Of a DNA stretch of 64,000 nt, positions 13,801-28,524 are shown in pieces. A program made the translations under genes and the position numbers. Below the pieces are notes generated by a model. That model worked only from the letters and a program-made list of their open reading frames with translations, searched no databases and had not been told where the DNA came from. Every line of letters starts with the position of its first letter. Positions within the stretch are counted from its first letter, which is position 1. Location: assembly GCA_032718475.1 (NCBI GenBank), contig JAUCBJ010004753.1:30778-94777 (forward strand). The letters run 5' to 3'. The stretch comes from Nemertoderma westbladi. Taxonomy: Eukaryota; Xenacoelomorpha; Nemertodermatida; Nemertodermatidae.

Positions 13801-16800
13801 TCATTCCTGCTTACCCATCTATTAATTAGTCAGACATAGTGCCGAATCATTCCTGCTTACCCATCTATTAATTAGTCAGACATAGTTCCGAATCATTCCT
13901 GCTTACCCATCTATTAATTAGTCAGACATAGTGCCGAATCATTCCTGCTTACCCATCTATTAATCAGCCAGACATAGTGCCGAGTCATTCCTGCTTACCC
14001 ATCTATTAATTAGTCAGACATAGTGCCGAATCATTCCTGCTTACCCATCTATTAATTAGTCAGACATAGTTCCGAATCATTCCTGCTTACCCATCTATTA
14101 ATTAGTCAGACATAGTTCCGAATCATTCCTGCTTACCCATCTATTAATTAGTCAGACATAGTGCCGAATCATTCCTGCTTACCCATCTATTAATCAGCCA
14201 GACATAGTGCCGAGTCATTCCTGCTTACCCATCTATTAATTAGTCAGACATAGTGCCGAATCATTCCTGCTTACCCATCTATTAATTAGTCAGACATAGT
14301 TCCGAATCATTCCTGCTTACCCATCTATTAATCAGCCAGACATAGTGCCGAGTCATTCCTCCTTACCCATCTATTAATCAGCCATGCATAGTGCCGAGTC
14401 ATTCCTGCTTACCCATCTATTAATTAGTCAGACATAGTGCCGAATCATTCCTGCTTACCCATCTATTAATTAGTCAGACATAGTGCCGAATCATTCCTCC
14501 TTACCCATCTATTAATCAGCCATGCATAGTGCCGAGTCATTCCTGCTTACCCATCTATTAATTAGTCAGACATAGTGCCGAATCATTCCTGCTTACCCAT
14601 CTATTAATCAGCCCAGACATAGTGCCGAATCATTCCTGCTTACCCATCTATTAATCAGCCAGACATAGTGCCGAATCATTCCTGCTTACCCATCTATTAA
14701 TCAGCCATGCATAGTGCCGAGTCATTCCTGCTTACCCATCTATTAATTAGTCAGACATAGTGCCGAGTCATTCCTGCTTACCCATCTATTAATTAGTCAG
14801 ACATAGTGCCGAGTCATTCCTGCTTACCCATCTATTAATTAGTCAGACATAGTGCCGAATCATTCCTGCCTCGTCATCTATTAATCAGCCAGACATAGTG
14901 CCGAATCATTCCTGCTTACCCATCTATTAATTAGCCAGACATAGTGCCGAATCATTCCTGCTTACCCATCTATTAATCAGCCAGACATAGTGCCGAATCA
15001 TTCCTGCTTACCCATCTATTAATTAGTCAGACATAGTGCCGAATCATTCCTGCTTACCCATCTATTAATTAGCCAGACATAGTGCCGAATCATTCCTGCT
15101 TACCCATCTATTAATCAGCCAGACATAGTGCCGAATCATTCCTGCTTACCCATCTATTAATTAGTCAGACATAGTGCCGAATCATTCCTGCTTACCCATC
15201 TATTAATCAGCCATGCATAGTGCCGAGTCATTCCTGCTTACCCATCTATTAATTAGTCAGACATAGTGCCGAGTCATTCCTGCTTACCCATCTATTAATT
15301 AGTCAGACATAGTGCCGAGTCATTCCTGCTTACCCATCTATTAATTAGCCAGACATAGTGCCGAATCATTCCTGCTTACCCATCTATTAATCAGCCAGAC
15401 ATAGTGCCGAATCATTCCTGCTTACCCATCTATTAATTAGTCAGACATAGTGCCGAATCATTCCTGCTTACCCATCTATTAATCAGCCATGCATAGTGCC
15501 GAGTCATTCCTGCTTACCCATCTATTAATTAGTCAGACATAGTGCCGAGTCATTCCTGCTTACCCATCTATTAATTAGTCAGACATAGTGCCGAATCATT
15601 CCTGCTTACCCATCTATTAATTAGCCAGACATAGTGCCGAATCATTCCTGCTTACCCATCTATTAATCAGCCAGACATAGTGCCGAATCATTCCTGCTTA
15701 CCCATCTATTAATTAGTCAGACATAGTGCCGAATCATTCCTGCTTACCCATCTATTAATCAGCCATGCATAGTGCCGAGTCATTCCTGCTTACCCATCTA
15801 TTAATTAGTCAGACATAGTGCCGAGTCATTCCTGCTTACCCATCTATTAATTAGTCAGACATAGTGCCGAGTCATTCCTGCTTACCCATCTATTAATTAG
15901 CCATGCATAGTGCCGAATCATTCCTGCTCACCCATCTATTAATCAGCCATGCATAGTGCCGAGTCATTCCTGCTTACCCATCTATTAATTAGTCAGACAT
16001 AGTGCCGAGTCATTCCTGCTTACCCATCTATTAATTAGCCATGCATAGTGCCGAATCATTCCTGCTTACCCATCTATTAATCAGCCATGCATAGTGCCGA
16101 GTCATTCCTGCTTACCCATCTATTAATTAGTCAGACATAGTGCCGAGTCATTCCTGCTTACCCATCTATTAATTAGTCAGACATAGTGCCGAGTCATTCC
16201 TGCTTACCCATCTATTAATTAGCCATGCATAGTGCCGAATCATTCCTGCTCACCCATCTATTAATCAGCCATGCATAGTGCCGAATCATTCCTGCTTACC
16301 CATCTATTAATTAGCCAGACATAGTGCCGAATCATTCCTGCTTACCCATCTATTAATCAGCCAGACATAGTGCCGAATCATTCCTGCTTACCCATCTATT
16401 AATTAGTCAGACATAGTGCCGAATCATTCCTGCTTACCCATCTATTAATCAGCCATGCATAGTGCCGAGTCATTCCTGCTTACCCATCTATTAATCAGCC
16501 AGACATAGTGCCGAATCATTCCTGCTTACCCATCTATTAATCAGCCATGCATAGTGCCGAGTCATTCCTGCTTACCCATCTATTAATTAGCCAGACATAG
16601 TGCCGAATCATTCCTGCTTACCCATCTATTAATCAGCCAGACATAGTGCCGAATCATTCCTGCTTACCCATCTATTAATTAGTCAGACATAGTGCCGAAT
16701 CATTCCTGCTTACCCATCTATTAATCAGCCATGCATAGTGCCGAGTCATTCCTGCTTACCCATCTATTAATCAGCCAGACATAGTGCCGAATCATTCCTG

Positions 16801-19800
16801 CTTACCCATCTATTAATCAGCCAGACATAGTGCCGAATCATTCCTGCTTACCCATCTATTAATTAGTCAGACATAGTGCCGAATCATTCCTGCTTACCCA
16901 TCTATTAATCAGCCAGACATAGTGCCGAGTCATTCCTGCTTACCCATCTATTAATTAGTCAGACATAGTGCCGAATCATTCCTGCTTACCCATCTATTAA
17001 TCAGCCAGACATAGTGCCGAGTCATTCCTGCTTACCCATCTATTAATTAGTCAGACATAGTGCCGAATCATTCCTGCTTACCCATCTATTAATCAGCCCA
17101 GACATAGTGCCGAATCATTCCTGCTTAACCATCTATTAATCAGCCATGCATAGTGCCGAGTCATTCCTGCTTACCCATCTATTAATCAGCCAGACATAGT
17201 GCCGAGTCATTCCTGCTTACCCATCTATTAATTAGTCAGACATAGTGCCGAATCATTCCTGCTTACCCATCTATTAATCAGCCAGACATAGTGCCGAGTC
17301 ATTCCTGCTTACCCATCTATTAATCAGCCAGACATAGTGCCGAGTCATTCCTGCTTACCCATCTATTAATTAGTCAGACATAGTGCCGAGTCATTCCTGC
17401 TTACCCATCTATTAATTAGTCAGACATAGTGCCGAATCATTCCTCCTTACCCATATATTAATCAGCCAGACATAGTGCCGAATCATTCCTGCTTACCCAT
17501 CTATTAATTAGCCAGACATAGTGCCGAGTCATTCCTGCTTACCCATCTATTAATCAGCCAGACATAGTGCCGAGTCATTCCTCCTTACCCATCTATTAAT
17601 CAGCCAGACATAGTGCCGAATCATTCCTGCTTACCCATCTATTAATTAGTCAGACATAGTGCCGAATCATTCCTGCTTACCCATCTATTAATCAGCCATG
17701 CATAGTGCCGAGTCATTCCTGCTTACCCATCTATTAATTAGCCAGACATAGTGCCTTGTCATTCCTGCTTACCCATCTATTAATCAGCCAGACATAGTGC
17801 CGAATCATTCCTGCTTACCCATCTATTAATTAGTCAGACATAGTGCCGAATCATTCCTCCTTACCCATATATTAATCAGCCAGACATAGTGCCGAATCAT
17901 TCCTGCTTACCCATCTATTAATTAGTCAGACATAGTGCCGAGTCATTCCTGCTTACCCATCTATTAATTAGTCAGACATAGTGCCGAATCATTCCTGCTT
18001 ACCCATCTATTAATTAGTCAGACATAGTGCCGAATCATTCCTGCTTACCCATCTATTAATTAGTCAGACATAGTGCCGAATCATTCCTGCTTACCCATCT
18101 ATTAATTAGTCAGACATAGTGCCGAATCATTCCTGCTTACCCATCTATTAATTAGTCAGACATAGTGCCGAATCATTCCTGCTTACCCATCTATTAATCA
18201 GCCAGACATAGTGCCGAGTCATTCCTGCTTACCCATCTATTAATTAGTCAGACATAGTGCCGAATCATTCCTGCTTACCCATCTATTAATCAGCCCAGAC
18301 ATAGTGCCGAATCATTCCTGCTTACCCATCTATTAATCAGCCATGCATAGTGCCGAGTCATTCCTGCTTACCCATCTATTAATTAGTCAGACATAGTGCC
18401 GAATCATTCCTGCTTACCCATCTATTAATTAGTCAGACATAGTGCCGAATCATTCCTGCTTACCCATCTATTAATTAGTCAGACATAGTGCCGAATCATT
18501 CCTGCTTACCCATCTATTAATCAGCCCAGACATAGTGCCGAATCATTCCTGCTTACCCATCTATTAATCAGCCCAGACATAGTGCCGAATCATTCCTGCT
18601 TACCCATCTATTAATCAGCCATGCATAGTTCCGGGTCATTCCTGCTTACCCATCTATTAATCAGCCAGACATAGTGCCGAGTCATTCCTGCCTCGTCATC
18701 TATTAATCAGCCAGACATAGTGCCGAATCATTCCTGCCTCGTCATCTATTAATTAGTCAGACATAGTGCCGAATCATTCCTGCCTCGTCATCTATTAATC
18801 AGCCAGACATAGTGCCGAATCATTCCTGCCTCGTCATCTATTAATCAGCCAGACATAGTGCCGAATCATTCCTGCTTACCCATCTATTAATTAGTCAGAC
18901 ATAGTGCCGAATCATTCCTGCTTACCCATCTATTAATCAGCCATGCATAGTGCCGAGTCATTCCTGCCTCGTCATCTATTAATCAGCCAGACATAGTGCC
19001 GAATCATTCCTGCCTCGTCATCTATTAATCAGCCAGACATAGTGCCGAATCATTCCTGCTTACCCATCTATTAATTAGTCAGACATAGTGCCGAATCATT
19101 CCTGCTTACCCATCTATTAATCAGCCATGCATAGTGCCGAGTCATTCCTGCTTACCCATCTATTAATTAGTCAGACATAGTGCCGAGTCATTCCTGCTTA
19201 CCCATCTATTAATTAGTCAGACATAGTGCCGAGTCATTCCTGCCTACCCATCTATTAATTAGTCAGACATAGTGCCGAATCATTCCTGCCTCGTCATCTA
19301 TTAATCAGCCAGACATAGTGCCGAATCATTCCTGCTTACCCATCTATTAATTAGTCAGACATAGTGCCGAATCATTCCTGCTTACCCATCTATTAATCAG
19401 CCATGCATAGTGCCGAGTCATTCCTGCTTACCCATCTATTAATTAGTCAGACATAGTGCCGAGTCATTCCTGCTTACCCATCTATTAATTAGCCATGCAT
19501 AGTGCCGAGTCATTCCTGCTTACCCATCTATTAATCAGCCAGACATAGTGCCGAATCATTCCTGCTTACCCATCTATTAATTAGCCAGACATAGTGCCGA
19601 GTCATTCCTGCTTACCCATCTATTAATTAGTCAGACATAGTGCCGAGTCATTCCTGCCTACCCATCTATTAATTAGTCAGACATAGTGCCGAATCATTCC
19701 TGCCTCGTCATCTATTAATCAGCCAGACATAGTGCCGAATCATTCCTGCTTACCCATCTATTAATTAGTCAGACATAGTGCCGAATCATTCCTGCTTACC

Positions 19801-20650
19801 CATCTATTAATCAGCCATGCATAGTGCCGAGTCATTCCTGCTTACCCATCTATTAATTAGTCAGACGTAGTTCCGAATCATTCCTGCTTACCCATCTATT
19901 AATTAGTCAGACATAGTGCCGAGTCATTCCTGCTTACCCATCTATTAATTAGCCATGCATAGTGCCGAGTCATTCCTGCTTACCCATCTATTAATCAGCC
20001 AGACATAGTGCCGAATCATTCCTGCTTACCCATCTATTAATTAGCCAGACATAGTGCCGAGTCATTCCTGCTTACCCATCTATTAATTAGTCAGACATAG
20101 TGCCGAGTCATTCCTGCCTACCCATCTATTAATTAGTCAGACATAGTTCCGAATCATTCCTGCTTACCCATCTATTAATTAGTCAGACATAGTGCCGAGT
20201 CATTCCTGCTTACCCATCTATTAATTAGCCATGCATAGTGCCGAGTCATTCCTGCTTACCCATCTATTAATCAGCCAGACATAGTGCCGAGTCATTCCTG
20301 CTTACCCATCTATTAATTAGTCAGACATAGTGCAGAGTCATTCCTGCCTACCCATCTATTAATTAGCCATGCATAGTGCCGAGTCATTCCTGCTTACCCA
20401 TCTATTAATCAGCCAGACATAGTGCCGAATCATTCCTGCTTACCCATCTATTAATTAGCCAGACATAGTGCCGAGTCATTCCTGCTTACCCATCTATTAA
20501 TTAGTCAGACATAGTGCCGAATCATTCCTGCTTACACATCTATTAATCAGCCAGACATAGTGCCGAGTCATTCCTGCTCACCCATCTATTAATCAGCCAG
20601 ACATAGTGCCGAGTCATTCCTGCTTACCCATCTATTAATCAGCCCAGACA
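10836..20650. repeat. Satellite subdomain containing 47-bp CAGCCCAGAC units
   Basis: This stretch holds 47-bp units in which an extra C gives CAGCCCAGAC (near 10838, 11898, 14612, 17098, 18294, 18525, 18571 and 20643). I did not see this unit in 1–10800 or in 20700–39390. It returns in 39398–47970 and is densest in 50.5–54.2 kb. Other markers inside this domain are a 45-bp unit at 10669, a TACGCCATC unit at 10959 and GCCTTGTC units at 11448, 11540 and 17753. Confidence 0.75.
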
Positions 20651-20775
20651 TAGTGCAGTGTCATTCCTGCTTACCCATCTATTAATCAGCCAGACATAGT
20701 GCCGAGTCATTCCTGCCTACCCATCTATTAATTAGTCAGACATAGTGCCGAATCATTCCTGCCTCGTCATCTATT
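18680..20775. repeat. Satellite subdomain with interspersed CTCGT units
   Basis: Units with CTCGT at positions 6–10 occur first as a cluster (18691–18845) and then scattered among ordinary TTACC units up to about 20765. Most carry the CAGCCAGAC…GCCGAA background (one has TTAGTCAGAC), which links the two variable segments. A few private changes lie here, including GACGTAG near 19865, GCAGAGTC near 20332, TTACACATC near 20534 and GCAGTGTC near 20655. The last of these recurs near 43608, so it has been copied. Confidence 0.7.
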
Positions 20776-22629
20776 AATCAGCCAGACATAGTGCCGAATC
20801 ATTCCTGCTTACCCATCTATTAATTAGTCAGACATAGTGCCGAATCATTCCTGCTTACCCATCTATTAATTAGTCAGACATAGTGCCGAATCATTCCTGC
20901 TTACCCATCTATTAATCAGCCATGCATAGTGCCGAGTCATTCCTGCTTACCCATCTATTAATCAGCCATGCATAGTGCCGAGTCATTCCTGCTTACCCAT
21001 CTATTAATCAGCCAGACATAGTGCCGAATCATTCCTGCTTACCCATCTATTAATCAGCCAGACATAGTGCCGAATCATTCCTGCTTACCCATCTATTAAT
21101 CAGCCAGACATAGTGCCGAGTCATTCCTGCTTACCCATCTATTAATTAGTCAGACATAGTTCCGGGTCATTCCTGCTCACCCATCTATTAATCAGCCAGA
21201 CATAGTGCCGAGTCATTCCTGCTTACCCATCTATTAATTAGTCAGACATAGTGCCGAGTCATTCCTGCCTACCCATCTATTAATTAGTCAGACATAGTGC
21301 CGAGTCATTCCTGCTTACCCATATATTAATTAGTCAGACATAGTTCCGGGTCATTCCTGCTTACCCATCTATTAATCAGCCATGCATAGTGCCGAGTCAT
21401 TCCTGCTTACCCATCTATTAATCAGCCAGACATAGTGCCGAGTCATTCCTGCTTACCCATCTATTAATCAGCCAGACATAGTGCCGAGTCATTCCTGCTT
21501 ACCCATCTATTAATTAGTCAGACATAGTTCCGGGTCATTCCTGCTTACCCATCTATTAATCAGCCATGCATAGTGCCGAGTCATTCCTGCTTACCCATCT
21601 ATTAATCAGCCATGCATAGTGCCGAGTCATTCCTGCTTACCCATCTATTAATCAGCCAGACATAGTGCCGAGTCATTCCTGCTTACCCATCTATTAATTA
21701 GTCAGACATAGTTCCGGGTCATTCCTGCTTACCCATCTATTAATCAGCCATGCATAGTGCCGAGTCATTCCTGCTTACCCATCTATTAATCAGCCAGACA
21801 TAGTGCCGAGTCATTCCTGCTTACCCATCTATTAATCAGCCATGCATAGTGCCGAGTCATTCCTGCTTACCCATCTATTAATTAGTCAGACATAGTGCCG
21901 AGTCATTCCTGCTTACCCATCTATTAATTAGTCAGACATAGTGCCGAGTCATTCCTGCTTACCCATCTATTAATTAGTCAGACATAGTTCCGGGTCATTC
22001 CTGCTTACCCATCTATTAATTAGTCAGACATAGTTCCGGGTCATTCCTGCTTACCCATCTATTAATTAGTCAGACATAGTGCCGAATCATTCCTGCTTAC
22101 CCATCTATTAATTAGTCAGACATAGTGCCGAATCATTCCTGCTTACCCATCTATTAATCAGCCATGCATAGTGCCGAGTCATTCCTGCTTACCCATCTAT
22201 TAATTAGTCAGACATAGTTCCGGGTCATTCCTGCTTACCCATCTATTAATCAGCCAGACATAGTGCCGAATCATTCCTGCTTACCCATCTATTAATTAGC
22301 CAGACATAGTGCCGAGTCATTCCTGCTTACCCATCTATTAATCAGCCATGCATAGTGCCGAGTCATTCCTGCTTACCCATCTATTAATTAGTCAGACATA
22401 GTTCCGGGTCATTCCTGCTTACCCATCTATTAATCAGCCAGACATAGTGCCGAATCATTCCTGCTTACCCATCTATTAATTAGCCAGACATAGTGCCGAG
22501 TCATTCCTGCTTACCCATCTATTAATCAGCCAGACATAGTGCCGAATCATTCCTGCTTACCCATCTATTAATCAGCCAGACATAGTGCCGAGTCATTCCT
22601 GCTTACCCATCTATTAATCAGCCATGCAT

Positions 22630-23170
22630 AGTGCCGAGTCATTCCTGCTTACCCATCTATTAATTAGTCAGACATAGTTCCGGGTCATTCCTGCTTACCC
22701 ATCTATTAATTAGTCAGACATAGTTCCGGGTCATTCCTGCTTACCCATCTATTAATTAGTCAGACATAGTGCCGAATCATTCCTGCTTACCCATCTATTA
22801 ATTAGTCAGACATAGTGCCGAGTCATTCCTGCTTACCCATCTATTAATCAGCCAGACATAGTGCCGAGTCATTCCTGCTTACCCATCTATTAATAAGCCA
22901 GACATAGTGCCGAGTCAATCCTGCCTCTTCATCTATTAATTAGTCAGACATAGTTCCGGGTCATTCCTGCTTACCCATCTATTAATTAGTCAGACATAGT
23001 GCCGAATCATTCCTGCTTACCCATCTATTAATCAGCCATGCATAGTGCCGAGTCATTCCTGCTTACCCATCTATTAATTAGTCAGACATAGTGCCGAGTC
23101 ATTCCTGCTTACCCATCTATTAATTAGTCAGACATAGTTCCGGGTCATTCCTGCTTACCCATCTATTAAT
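22630..23170. repeat. Tandem 10-unit duplication, copy 1
   Basis: This segment carries the unusual pair TAATAAGCC (22891) and GAGTCAATCCTGCCTCTTC (22912–22930), flanked by TTCCGGG units. Exactly 460 bp downstream, which is 10 units, the same arrangement begins again with TAATAAGCC at 23351. The two copies agree base for base by eye over roughly 540 bp and overlap at their junction. Confidence 0.88.
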
Positions 23171-23630
23171 TAGTCAGACATAGTTCCGGGTCATTCCTGC
23201 TTACCCATCTATTAATTAGTCAGACATAGTGCCGAATCATTCCTGCTTACCCATCTATTAATTAGTCAGACATAGTGCCGAGTCATTCCTGCTTACCCAT
23301 CTATTAATCAGCCAGACATAGTGCCGAGTCATTCCTGCTTACCCATCTATTAATAAGCCAGACATAGTGCCGAGTCAATCCTGCCTCTTCATCTATTAAT
23401 TAGTCAGACATAGTTCCGGGTCATTCCTGCTTACCCATCTATTAATTAGTCAGACATAGTGCCGAATCATTCCTGCTTACCCATCTATTAATCAGCCATG
23501 CATAGTGCCGAGTCATTCCTGCTTACCCATCTATTAATTAGTCAGACATAGTGCCGAGTCATTCCTGCTTACCCATCTATTAATTAGTCAGACATAGTTC
23601 CGGGTCATTCCTGCTTACCCATCTATTAAT
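23090..23630. repeat. Tandem 10-unit duplication, copy 2
   Basis: Second copy of the 460-bp higher-order block, with TAATAAGCC at 23351 and CTCTTC just after 23380. A third and distant copy of the marker lies at 30020. It is 6669 bp away, which is 145 units less the single 45-bp unit at 28356, with the same TTCCGGG–TTCCGGG–GAA–GAG–GAG order before it. The blocks diverge after about 23630. Confidence 0.88.
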
Positions 23631-25819
23631 CAGCCATGCATAGTGCCGAGTCATTCCTGCTTACCCATCTATTAATTAGTCAGACATAGTGCCGAGTCAT
23701 TCCTGCTTACCCATCTATTAATCAGCCAGACATAGTGCCGAGTCATTCCTGCTTACCCATCTATTAATCAGCCAGACATAGTGCCGAGTCATTCCTGCTT
23801 ACCCATCTATTAATTAGTCAGACATAGTGCCGAGTCATTCCTGCTTACCCATCTATTAATCAGCCAGACATAGTGCCGAGTCATTCCTGCTTACCCATCT
23901 ATTAATCAGCCATGCATAGTGCCGAGTCATTCCTGCTTACCCATCTATTAATCAGCCATGCATAGTGCCGAGTCATTCCTGCTTACCCATCTATTAATTA
24001 GTCAGACATAGTGCCGAGTCATTCCTGCTTACCCATCTATTAATCAGCCAGACATAGTGCCGAGTCATTCCTGCTTACCCATCTATTAATTAGTCAGACA
24101 TAGTGCCGAATCATTCCTGCTTACCCATCTATTAATCAGCCAGACATAGTGCCGAATCATTCCTGCTTACCCATCTATTAATCAGCCAGACATAGTGCCG
24201 AGTCATTCCTGCTTACCCATCTATTAATCAGCCAGACATAGTGCCGAATCATTCCTGCTTACCCATCTATTAATTAGTCAGACATAGTGCCGAGTCATTC
24301 CTGCTTACCCATCTATTAATCAGCCAGACATAGTGCCGAATCATTCCTGCTTACCCATCTATTAATTAGTCAGACATAGTGCCGAGTCATTCCTGCTTAC
24401 CCATCTATTAATTAGTCAGACATAGTGCCGAGTCATTCCTGCTTACCCATCTATTAATTAGTCAGACATAGTGCCGAGTCATTCCTGCTTACCCATCTAT
24501 TAATTAGTCAGACATAGTGCCGAGTCATTCCTGCTTACCCATCTATTAATCAGCCAGACATAGTGCCGAATCATTCCTGCTTACCCATCTATTAATTAGT
24601 CAGACATAGTGCCGAGTCATTCCTGCTTACCCATCTATTAATCAGCCAGACATAGTGCCGAGTCATTCCTGCTTACCCATCTATTAATCAGCCAGACATA
24701 GTGCCGAGTCATTCCTGCTTACCCATCTATTAATTAGTCAGACATAGTGCCGAATCATTCCTGCTTACCCATCTATTAATTAGTCAGACATAGTGCCGAG
24801 TCATTCCTGCTTACCCATCTATTAATTAGTCAGACATAGTGCCGAGTCATTCCTGCTTACCCATCTATTAATCAGCCAGACATAGTGCCGAGTCATTCCT
24901 GCTTACCCATCTATTAATTAGTCAGACATAGTGCCGAGTCATTCCTGCTTACCCATCTATTAATCAGCCAGACATAGTGCCGAGTCATTCCTGCTTACCC
25001 ATCTATTAATTAGTCAGACATAGTGCCGAATCATTCCTGCTTACCCATCTATTAATCAGCCAGACATAGTGCCGAGTCATTCCTGCTTACCCATCTATTA
25101 ATCAGCCAGACATAGTGCCGAATCATTCCTGCTTACCCATCTATTAATTAGCCAGACATAGTGCCGAATCATTCCTGCTTACCCATCTATTAATCAGCCA
25201 TGCATAGTGCCGAGTCATTCCTGCTTACCCATCTATTAATTAGTCAGACATAGTGCCGAGTCATTCCTGCTTACCCATCTATTAATCAGCCAGACATAGT
25301 GCCGAGTCATTCCTGCTTACCCATCTATTAATCAGCCAGACATAGTGCCGAATCATTCCTGCTTACCCATCTATTAATTAGCCAGACATAGTGCCGAATC
25401 ATTCCTGCTTACCCATCTATTAATCAGCCATGCATAGTGCCGAGTCATTCCTGCTTACCCATCTATTAATTAGTCAGACATAGTGCCGAATCATTCCTCC
25501 TTACCCATCTATTAATTAGTCAGACATAGTGCCGAGTCATTCCTGCTTACCCATCTATTAATCAGCCATGCATAGTGCCGAGTCATTCCTGCTTACCCAT
25601 CTATTAATCAGCCAGACATAGTGCCGAATCATTCCTGCTTACCCATCTATTAATCAGCCATGCATAGTGCCGAGTCATTCCTGCTTACCCATCTATTAAT
25701 TAGTCAGACATAGTGCCGAATCATTCCTCCTTACCCATCTATTAATTAGTCAGACATAGTTCCGGGTCATTCCTGCTTACCCATCTATTAATTAGTCAGA
25801 CATAGTGCCGAATCATTCC

Positions 25820-27990
25820 TCCTTACCCATCTATTAATTAGTCAGACATAGTGCCGAATCATTCCTCCTTACCCATCTATTAATTAGTCAGACATAGTGC
25901 CGAGTCATTCCTGCTTACCCATCTATTAATCAGCCATGCATAGTGCCGAGTCATTCCTGCCTCGTCATCTATTAATCAGCCAGACATAGTGCCGAGTCAT
26001 TCCTGCTTACCCATCTATTAATTAGTCAGACATAGTGCCGAATCATTCCTCCTTACCCATCTATTAATTAGTCAGACATAGTTCCGGGTCATTCCTGCTT
26101 ACCCATCTATTAATTAGTCAGACATAGTTCCGGGTCATTCCTGCTTACCCATCTATTAATTAGTCAGACATAGTGCCGAGTCATTCCTGCCTCGTCATCT
26201 ATTAATCAGCCAGACATAGTGCCGAATCATTCCTGCCTCGTCATCTATTAATCAGCCAGACATAGTGCCGAATCATTCCTGCCTCGTCATCTATTAATCA
26301 GCCAGACATAGTGCCGAATCATTCCTGCCTCGTCATCTATTAATCAGCCAGACATAGTGCCGAATCATTCCTGCCTCGTCATCTATTAATCAGCCAGACA
26401 TAGTGCCGAATCATTCCTGCCTCGTCATCTATTAATCAGTCAGACATAGTGCCGAGTCATTCCTTCTTACCCATCTATTAATCAGCCATGCATAGTGCCG
26501 AGTCATTCCTGCTTACCCATCTATTAATTAGTCAGACATAGTGCCGAATCATTCCTGCTTACCCATCTATTAATCAGCCAGACATAGTGCCGAGTCATTC
26601 CTGCTTACCCATCTATTAATCAGCCAGACATAGTGCCGAATCATTCCTCCTTACCCATATATTAATCAGCCAGACATAGTGCCGAATCATTCCTGCTTAC
26701 CCATCTATTAATCAGCCAGACATAGTGCCGAATCATTCCTGCCTACCCATCTATTAATCAGCCAGACATAGTGCCGAATCATTCCTCCTTACCCATCTAT
26801 TAATCAGCCAGACATAGTGCCGAATCATTCCTGCCTACCCATCTATTAATCAGCCAGACATAGTGCCGAATCATTCCTGCCTACCCATCTATTAATCAGC
26901 CAGACATAGTGCCGAATCATTCCTCCTTACCCATATATTAATCAGCCAGACATAGTGCCGAATCATTCCTGCTTACCCATCTATTAATCAGCCAGACATA
27001 GTGCCGAATCATTCCTGCCTACCCATCTATTAATCAGCCAGACATAGTGCCGAATCATTCCTCCTTACCCATATATTAATCAGCCAGACATAGTGCCGAA
27101 TCATTCCTGCTTACCCATCTATTAATTAGTCAGACATAGTGCCGAATCATTCCTGCTTACCCATCTATTAATCAGCCAGACATAGTGCCGAATCATTCCT
27201 GCTTACCCATCTATTAATCAGCCAGACATAGTGCCGAGTCATTCCTGCTTACCCATCTATTAATCAGCCATGCATAGTGCCGAGTCATTCCTGCTTACCC
27301 ATCTATTAATTAGTCAGACATAGTTCCGGGTCATTCCTGCTTACCCATCTATTAATTAGTCAGACATAGTTCCGGGTCATTCCTGCTTACCCATCTATTA
27401 ATTAGTCAGACATAGTGCCGAATCATTCCTGCTTACCCATCTATTAATTAGTCAGACATAGTGCCGAATCATTCCTGCTTACCCATCTATTAATCAGCCA
27501 TGCATAGTGCCGAGTCATTCCTGCTTACCCATCTATTAATTAGTCAGACATAGTGCCGAATCATTCCTGCTTACCCATCTATTAATCAGCCAGACATAGT
27601 GCCGAGTCATTCCTGCTTACCCATCTATTAATCAGCCATGCATAGTGCCGAGTCATTCCTGCTTACCCATCTATTAATTAGTCAGACATAGTTCCGGGTC
27701 ATTCCTGCTCACCCATCTATTAATCAGCCAGACATAGTGCCGAGTCATTCCTGCTTACCCATCTATTAATTAGTCAGACATAGTGCCGAGTCATTCCTGC
27801 CTCGTCATCTATTAATCAGCCAGACATAGTGCCGAATCATTCCTGCCTCGTCATCTATTAATCAGCCAGACATAGTGCCGAATCATTCCTGCCTCGTCAT
27901 CTATTAATCAGCCAGACATAGTGCCGAATCATTCCTGCCTCGTCATCTATTAATCAGCCAGACCTAGTGCCGAGTCATTCCTTCTTACCC
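25820..27990. repeat. Long higher-order block, copy 1 (pairs with 32673–34935)
   Basis: The order of unit types from about 25820 to 27500 is repeated at a constant offset of 6853 bp (149 units minus the one 45-bp unit between). CCTTCTT at 26462 pairs with 33315. After about 27500 the offset becomes 6945 bp, two units more, because the downstream copy holds two extra CATGC…GAATC units near 34345–34430. CCTTCTT at 27980 then pairs with 34925. Within the block lie six CTCGT units, the CCTTCTT unit, ATATATT units, a TTCCGGG pair and a GCTCACCC unit, all in matching order. Confidence 0.87.
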
Positions 27991-28524
27991 ATCTATTAAT
28001 CAGCCATGCATAGTGCCGAGTCATTCCTGCTTACCCATCTATTAATTAGCCAGACATAGTGCCGAGTCATTCCTGCTTACCCATCTATTAATCAGCCAGA
28101 CATAGTGCCGAATCATTCCTCCTTACCCATCTATTAATCAGCCAGACATAGTGCCGAGTCATTCCTGCTTACCCATCTATTAATCAGCCAGACATAGTGC
28201 CGAATCATTCCTCCTTACCCATATATTAATCAGCCAGACATAGTGCCGAATCATTCCTGCTTACCCATCTATTAATCAGCCAGACATAGTGCCGAATCAT
28301 TCCTGCCTACCCATCTATTAATCAGCCAGACATAGTGCCGAATCATTCCTCCTTACCATCTATTAATCAGCCAGACATAGTGCCGAATCATTCCTGCCTA
28401 CCCATCTATTAATCAGCCAGACATAGTGCCGAATCATTCCTGCTTACCCATCTATTAATCAGCCAGACATAGTGCCGAATCATTCCTGCCTACCCATCTA
28501 TTAATCAGCCAGACATAGTGCCGA

